A stretch of DNA of 64,000 nucleotides from Nesterenkonia haasae (GTDB taxonomy: Bacteria; Actinomycetota; Actinomycetes; Actinomycetales; Micrococcaceae): contig NZ_VFIE01000019.1 of assembly GCF_010119385.1 (NCBI RefSeq), forward strand, positions 58,783 to 122,782, in the 5' to 3' direction. The position numbers were made by a program, and so were the translations under genes. Of the stretch, positions 59,327 to 64,000 are shown piece after piece; positions within the stretch are counted from its first letter, which is position 1, and each line of letters starts with the position of its first letter. Under the pieces are notes generated by a model. The model did no database searches. It had not been told where the DNA came from and saw nothing but the letters and a program-made list of their open reading frames with translations.

Positions 59327-61456
59327 ATGGCTTCCCAGCCAGAAGTCGAAAAATTACGGGATTGGTCTGTATCAGACGTGCTCCGTGGACTTAACATGTG
59401 GGTTTTTGTCCCCGCAGTCGTCATAATTCTCGGCGCATTGGCGTTCGCCACTTGGTGGGGAAACCAGTACGGCGCTGAAGCCTTCGAAACTCTCAACTCC
59501 ACTATCGTTGACACCGTCGGGTGGTGGTACGTGCTGATCTGCACTGGTTTTGTCATTTTCGCACTGTGGGCAGGGCTCTCCAAGGCCGGAAATATCCGGT
59601 TAGGACGCGATGATGAAAAGCCAGAGTTCGCAATGGGCTCCTGGTTCTGCATGCTCTTCGCCGCTGGCATGGGCATCGGCCTGGTCTTCTGGGGAGTCGC
59701 GGAACCACTCTGGCACCTGATCGCGCCACCGGAGGTTACCGCCGATGCTGGTGTGGACGCGGACGGTAATGTGATCGCTGCGTCAGAGGCTGCGAATGCT
59801 GGTTCTGCGATCGGCCAGTCCCTGTTCCACTGGGGATTGCACGCTTGGGCCATCTATGTGGTCATCGGTTTGGGTCTCGCCTACATGACATTCCGCCGGG
59901 GACGCCCTCTGGCGGTGCGCTGGCTGCTGGAGCCCATCTTCGGCAGGAAGCTCATTGAAAGCTGGGTGGGTCACATTATTGATGTGGTCGCCATCGTCGG
60001 CACCGTATTCGGCGTCGTGACCTCTCTGGGTATCGGAACCCAACAGATCGCCGCCGGTATGGGGTTCATGGGATGGGTGGAGGACCCAACCTCAGAACCA
60101 CTGCTCACCGGCCTGGTGATTGTCATCATGGCCATCGCCACGATCTCGGTGATCACCGGCGTCCACAGGGGCCTGAAATGGCTGTCCAACTTCAACCTGG
60201 CCGCCGCGGCCGTGTTAGCACTCTTCGTGGTGCTCGCCGGACCGACTCTCTTCCTACTTCAGTCCATCGTCTCCAACGTTGGTGAGTACGCCATCGCCTT
60301 TCCGCAACTGATGTTCCAAGGCGGCACCGAATACGCAGCAGGAGCCGGCGGCGAAGATGTCGGCCTGCTAGGCAACGGCTGGTCCGCGGACTGGACCATC
60401 TACTACTGGGGTTGGTGGATGAGCTGGGCACCATTTGTGGGCATGTTTATCGCCCGTATCTCTCGCGGTCGAACAATCCGCGAGTTTGTGCTCGGCGTGC
60501 TGCTCGCCCCCACAGCTGTTGGCATCCTCTGGTTCTCCATCTTCGGCTCCTCCGGCATCTACTACCAGCTGACCGAAGGTGCCATGCTGATTGACGATGG
60601 CGAGGGTGGCGAAACTGTCGGAACTGAGGCGTCTCTCTTCCAACTGCTGGAGCAACTGCCGATTGCATCCATCACATCCGTCCTGGCGATCCTCGTGATC
60701 ACCATCTTCTTCATCACCTCCGGTGACTCCGGGTCCTTGGTCACTGATGTGCTCGCCTACGGTGGGCGCACTGAGACTCCCAAGATGACTCGCGTGTTCT
60801 GGACTGCGCTCATTGCCCTGGCTGCCATCGTGCTGCTGGCGGCGGGTGAAGATCCGGACTCGTCGCTGCGTGTGCTGCAGGTTGCCGCGATCGCATCGGC
60901 GGCGCCTTTCTCCATTGTGATGGTGCTGGCCGTGATAGCTCAGATCAGGCTCTACCTCTACGAGGGTCGGACCGCGCCGCGATATGTGCGGATCCGCCGC
61001 CACGCCACCAAAGCAGCAGTCGTCGAGACGGCACGCCGCGTGACCGGATCAGATGAGGGACCAGCTGTGCACCGGACGGTGCTGCAGATCCTCAACGAGC
61101 AGACCAAGACTCTGCGTTCCATGTTCGGAGGTGCCTCCGGTACGTTGGCCGGGCTGCCACCCACCACCGGTGCCGGCACACCGGAGGCCGGCGGCAAGGC
61201 CAGCGACGATCTGGTGTTGGCGGTCCAGGACCTCCCCTCCCAGGCAACCTACGTCAACTCCGAGACCGGCGTGCTGGGCTGGGATGAAAAGGGCGCCTAC
61301 CGCGACCCACTCCGCGCCGACCAAACCTTCGCAACTCCTGAGTTCTCCGAGTCCTACGAAGGGTGGGAGCAGGAGGCGGAAGAGTACTTCGACGAGGCCG
61401 TCGCCACCGGCACCATCCCTGCAGTGGAACCGGAGGACAACGACAAGGCCAAGTAG
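59327..61456 (+). CDS. BCCT-family glycine betaine/choline transporter
   Basis: Twelve-helix carrier of 709 aa. GWWMSWAPFVGMFIARISRGRTIREFVLGVLLAPT is the BCCT signature, and FAAGMGIGLVFWGVAEPLWH the substrate-site region. The last helix ends near residue 540, after which a ~170-residue soluble acidic tail follows, longer than usual. In BetP the C-terminal tail senses osmotic stress. It imports compatible solutes with Na+ or H+. ATG 59327 follows GAGGAGGA. It is followed by a strong terminator. Confidence 0.93.
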   Translation: MASQPEVEKLRDWSVSDVLRGLNMWVFVPAVVIILGALAFATWWGNQYGAEAFETLNSTIVDTVGWWYVLICTGFVIFALWAGLSKAGNIRLGRDDEKPEFAMGSWFCMLFAAGMGIGLVFWGVAEPLWHLIAPPEVTADAGVDADGNVIAASEAANAGSAIGQSLFHWGLHAWAIYVVIGLGLAYMTFRRGRPLAVRWLLEPIFGRKLIESWVGHIIDVVAIVGTVFGVVTSLGIGTQQIAAGMGFMGWVEDPTSEPLLTGLVIVIMAIATISVITGVHRGLKWLSNFNLAAAAVLALFVVLAGPTLFLLQSIVSNVGEYAIAFPQLMFQGGTEYAAGAGGEDVGLLGNGWSADWTIYYWGWWMSWAPFVGMFIARISRGRTIREFVLGVLLAPTAVGILWFSIFGSSGIYYQLTEGAMLIDDGEGGETVGTEASLFQLLEQLPIASITSVLAILVITIFFITSGDSGSLVTDVLAYGGRTETPKMTRVFWTALIALAAIVLLAAGEDPDSSLRVLQVAAIASAAPFSIVMVLAVIAQIRLYLYEGRTAPRYVRIRRHATKAAVVETARRVTGSDEGPAVHRTVLQILNEQTKTLRSMFGGASGTLAGLPPTTGAGTPEAGGKASDDLVLAVQDLPSQATYVNSETGVLGWDEKGAYRDPLRADQTFATPEFSESYEGWEQEAEEYFDEAVATGTIPAVEPEDNDKAK

Positions 61457-61479
61457 GACCGGGCTGGCCCGGTCAGCTC

Positions 61480-61522
61480 AATGAAGGAGCCCGTCCGGCA
61501 CAACCGGACGGGCTCCTTCATT
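61480..61522. terminator. Strong bidirectional terminator
   Basis: A perfect 19-bp stem, AATGAAGGAGCCCGTCCGG (61480-61498) and CCGGACGGGCTCCTTCATT (61504-61522), loop CACAA. Between the BCCT stop and the convergent aldo/keto reductase stop. Confidence 0.85.
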
Positions 61523-61541
61523 GACGTCTTAATTGCCGCGA

Positions 61542-62372
61542 TCAGGCCGGATTGAACGTGGTGGGTTCCTTGCCGGTGCGCTCATTGCGTTCCAAACCGT
61601 CGATGGCCTGCAACTCGTCGTCAGTGAGCTGGAAGCCGAAGACGTCGAAGTTCTCCTTGATACGGGAATCCGTCACCGATTTGGGGAACAGGATCCGTCC
61701 GCTTTGCAGGTGCCAGCGGATGATGACCTGCGCGACGGTCACTCCATGGGCTTCAGCTGCGTCAACAATCGGCTGGTCTTCGAAGACCGCCCCTTGAGCC
61801 AGGGGGCTCCACGCCTGGGTGGCGATGCCGTATTTCTCATTAGCAGCCTGAATATCGCGTTGCTGAAGAGCGGGGTGGACCTCCACCTGGTTCACCGCTG
61901 GAGTGACCGATCCTGTCTGCGCGACGCGGTCCAAGTGCTCAGGGGCAAAGTTGGAGACTCCGATCGAACGTGTCTTTCCTTGTTTCTGCAGCTCTTCGAG
62001 TCCGTTCCAGGCCTCAAGATACTTCTCATCGGCCGGAGCGGGCCAGTGGATGAGGTACAGGTCCACGTAGTCCAAGCCCAGCTTGGTCAACGATGTCTCC
62101 AGAGCCTGCTGTGTCTTGCCGTCCTTGAAGTCGGACACCCAGAGTTTGGTCGTCACATACAGGTCCTCACGAGGAATGCCGGACTTCGCGATCGCAGCAC
62201 CAACACCTTCCTCATTGCCGTAAACGGCGGCGGTGTCGATGTGACGGTAACCGGCGTCCAAGGCCTTCGTGACCACCTCTTCTGCCTGGTCGGCGGGCAC
62301 CTGCCACACACCGAATCCCAGCTGCGGGATTGTGGTGCCGTCATTGAGCGTCACAGTGGGTCCTACAGTCAT
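61542..62372 (-). CDS. Aldo/keto reductase, 2,5-diketo-D-gluconate reductase type
   Basis: NADPH-dependent reductase of 276 aa. GFGVWQVPADQAEEVVTKALDAGYRHIDTAAVYGNEEGVG holds Asp and Tyr of the tetrad, YVTTKLWVSDF the Lys, and VDLYLIHWPAP the His; ILFPKSVTDSRIKENFDVFGFQL binds NADPH. This is the 2,5-DKG/xylose reductase-like branch and unlike the YghZ-like enzyme at 2597. Substrate not defined. Confidence 0.9.
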   Translation of the reverse strand: MTVGPTVTLNDGTTIPQLGFGVWQVPADQAEEVVTKALDAGYRHIDTAAVYGNEEGVGAAIAKSGIPREDLYVTTKLWVSDFKDGKTQQALETSLTKLGLDYVDLYLIHWPAPADEKYLEAWNGLEELQKQGKTRSIGVSNFAPEHLDRVAQTGSVTPAVNQVEVHPALQQRDIQAANEKYGIATQAWSPLAQGAVFEDQPIVDAAEAHGVTVAQVIIRWHLQSGRILFPKSVTDSRIKENFDVFGFQLTDDELQAIDGLERNERTGKEPTTFNPA

Positions 62373-62480
62373 GGATGCTGATGTCCTCTCGATGGGTTAA
62401 GACTTGGAGGCTTGGGGCCTCCACCTGATCAGAACCGCCGCTGCGGGCCGTTCATTCCGACAGGCCTACAGCGGCTGAGC

Positions 62481-63266
62481 TCAGACGCCCAGGCGCCGAC
62501 GCAGCTCACGGGCATGCCGTCGGGAGACCTCCACCCGAGAGCGCTGCCGGTCATTCATCACGAGGGCCAGATGGCCACGGAAGTCTGGAACGAGTTCCCT
62601 CACATATCTGAGGTTGACGAGGTAGGAGCGATGAACCCTGCAGAAATGTCCATGAAGTCGGCGTTCCAGCTCGTTGAGGGAGAACGAGACCAGCACCTTC
62701 TCCTCCGCGAGCTTGAGTGAGGAGTAACCGCGTGCAGCGGCTGCGTAGACAATGGCATCGCCCTCGATGAGCATGGTTCGTCCGTCGCGCTGGACGGGGA
62801 TACGCACCAGCCGGTCCCGGGGATCGGGGGCTCTGAGCGCAGCTGAGGCCGCCGCGTCGTCGTTCTTCGGGTTCTCCTCGGAACGAGCAGGTGCGGGCGC
62901 GGTCAACGCACGTTCCAGGGCACGGGCGAGGCGGTCCGCGTCGAAGGGTTTGACCAAGTAGTCGGCAGCAGCGAGGTCAAAAGCTTCTACAGCGTGGTCG
63001 GGGTACGCGGTGGTGAAGATGACCTTAGGCTGTTTGGGCAGTTCGCGCAGCTGCTCAGCGACCTCGAGTCCGCTCAAACCGGGCATGCGAATGTCTAGGA
63101 AGACCAGGTCATAGTCCAGCGAGCGCATCAGGACCAGCGCTTCCTCGCCGTTGGTGGCTTCTCCGACCACTTGGACGTCAATATCGCCGGAGGCTTCTTC
63201 CAGCAGGTAACGCAGCTCCTCGCGTGCAGGAGCTTCATCATCAACAATCAGGGCTCGGGGCGGCAC
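62481..63266 (-). CDS. LytTR-family response regulator
   Basis: Response regulator of 261 aa. The receiver domain has ALIVDDEAPAREELRYLL, phosphorylation Asp in YDLVFLDIRMPGLSGLEV, and KPFDADRL. An Ala/Arg linker precedes the C-terminal LytTR DNA-binding domain (DRLVRIPVQRDGRTMLIEGDAIVYAAAARGYSSLKL, FCRVHRSYLVNLRYVREL). Its partner kinase is encoded just upstream on the same strand. Regulates genes for wall or metabolite sensing in other bacteria; the signal here is unknown. Confidence 0.93.
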   Translation of the reverse strand: MPPRALIVDDEAPAREELRYLLEEASGDIDVQVVGEATNGEEALVLMRSLDYDLVFLDIRMPGLSGLEVAEQLRELPKQPKVIFTTAYPDHAVEAFDLAAADYLVKPFDADRLARALERALTAPAPARSEENPKNDDAAASAALRAPDPRDRLVRIPVQRDGRTMLIEGDAIVYAAAARGYSSLKLAEEKVLVSFSLNELERRLHGHFCRVHRSYLVNLRYVRELVPDFRGHLALVMNDRQRSRVEVSRRHARELRRRLGV

Positions 63267-63303
63267 AAGTCACAGTATACGGACGCCTAGCACTGCGGTG
63301 ACC

Positions 63304-64000
63304 TCAGCGCAGCGGAATCTTCAGCTCCACCACGGTGCCGCCGGATTTCGGTGTGGAAATCGACAAATCGTAGCGGTCTCCGAAGAGCGAATCGAGCCGT
63401 TCAGAGATATTGCGCAGCCCCACACCTGCATGTTCTCCAGCGGCCGAGCTCGGATCGGTCAGCGCAGCATCAGCATGGTCACCCACATCCCCCTCTCCAG
63501 CTGTGAGCTTGGCCAGTACCTCAGGATCCATACCGACACCATCATCGGAGACTCGGATGGAGGTGGTCCTGGTTAATGGATCAACTCGCGCCCGGAGTCG
63601 GACCGTTCCACCCTCAGGTTTGGAACCGATCCCATGTTTGACAGCATTCTCCACCAGGGGCTGGATAGTGAGCACGGGAACACGCGAGGTGAGCACCTGC
63701 GGGTCGATGTCGTAGCGAACCTGGAGCCGGTCACCGAACCGAGCCTGTTCTAAGGAGATGTAGGTGCGTACAAAGAAGTACTCCTGGGCGAACTCCGCCA
63801 GGTGGCCTTCCTGCCGTACCGCGTAGCGGAAGAACTCTGATAGCCGAAGCAGCAGTTCGCGGGCTTCGTCCGGCCTGGTGCGGGCCTTCGAAGCGATCGT
63901 GTTGAGGATGTTGAACAGGAAATGCGGATTGATCTGGGCCCGCAACGCATCCAAACGCGCGCTTGCTGCCAGCTGTTTCTCACGGTCAAGCTCAGCCAGT
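63304..64000 (-). CDS. LytS-type sensor histidine kinase (C-terminal part)
   Basis: The gene runs off the right edge of the window. The visible 232 residues hold the His_kinase segment with LRAQINPHFLFNILNTIASKA (His in PHFLFN) and the HATPase domain with N box VENAVKHGIGS, G1 VSDDGVGMDPEV and G2 HAGVGLRNISERL. This is the LytS/YpdA-type kinase that pairs with LytTR regulators. The sensing N-terminal part is not in the window. About 37 bp separate its stop from the regulator start. Confidence 0.92.
   Translation of the reverse strand, partial: LAELDREKQLAASARLDALRAQINPHFLFNILNTIASKARTRPDEARELLLRLSEFFRYAVRQEGHLAEFAQEYFFVRTYISLEQARFGDRLQVRYDIDPQVLTSRVPVLTIQPLVENAVKHGIGSKPEGGTVRLRARVDPLTRTTSIRVSDDGVGMDPEVLAKLTAGEGDVGDHADAALTDPSSAAGEHAGVGLRNISERLDSLFGDRYDLSISTPKSGGTVVELKIPLR

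Noticed and set aside
1..64000. CRISPR array, prophage or transposon
   Set aside because: No regularly spaced repeats, integrase, transposase or terminal inverted repeats were found by eye; the tRNA cluster has no adjacent integrase.

Overview
This 64-kb window is chromosomal DNA of a high-GC Gram-positive actinobacterium. The best guess is a salt-tolerant member of the Micrococcaceae (Nesterenkonia/Yaniella-like), from the gene families, the many GTG/TTG starts, acidic exported proteins, a BCCT osmolyte carrier and an actinobacterial class A penicillin-binding protein. The genus is inference. I see no phage, insertion sequence or CRISPR array. Gene density is high, with several tight or overlapping convergent pairs.

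Region 1 (1-3.7 kb): the end of a sugar ABC importer operon (binding protein plus two permeases) and an aldo/keto reductase. Region 2 (3.7-11.1 kb): a sulfur-scavenging locus. Two divergent operons each begin with a SAM-I (S-box) riboswitch. The left arm encodes two flavin monooxygenases of acyl-CoA dehydrogenase fold (SfnC/DszC type). The right arm encodes a flavin reductase, an acetyl-CoA synthetase-like enzyme, O-acetylhomoserine sulfhydrylase and a CoA-binding protein. The logic is that low SAM switches on release of sulfur from organosulfur compounds and its fixation into homocysteine.

Region 3 (11.1-24.5 kb): ribokinase, purA, an unrecognised 496-aa protein, thymidine kinase with a DUF3151 protein, a phosphonate-type ABC importer (phnD, hairpin, phnC, two phnE), a HAD phosphatase, and class II and class I fructose-bisphosphate aldolases with an AraC regulator. 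Region 4 (24.6-45.4 kb): mixed metabolism and housekeeping. It includes a membrane acyltransferase-like domain fused in frame to a gamma-glutamyltransferase lipoprotein, a class A PBP, azlCD, an MmyB-type regulator facing an SDR, an alkyltransferase-like protein, pyrE, nadE, exonuclease III, and a DUF1538 membrane protein coupled to a PII-like protein.

Region 5 (45.4-50.3 kb): a persulfide/sulfide detoxification operon of cst type. Two 16-bp operator palindromes precede a CstB-like persulfide dioxygenase-rhodanese, a rhodanese-membrane protein, a TauE/SafE exporter and a CsoR/CstR repressor. DUF302 and YgaP-like genes follow on the other strand. Together with region 2 this gives the window a strong sulfur theme.

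Region 6 (50.7-64 kb): a tRNA cluster Glu-Asp-Phe, a zincin-like protein, a large secreted NlpC/P60 protein carrying a repeated 60-residue module, a double universal stress protein, a glycerophosphodiester phosphodiesterase, a secreted nuclease-fold protein that seems to lack its catalytic residues, a BCCT carrier with a long cytoplasmic tail, an aldo/keto reductase and a LytTR-type two-component system cut by the window end.
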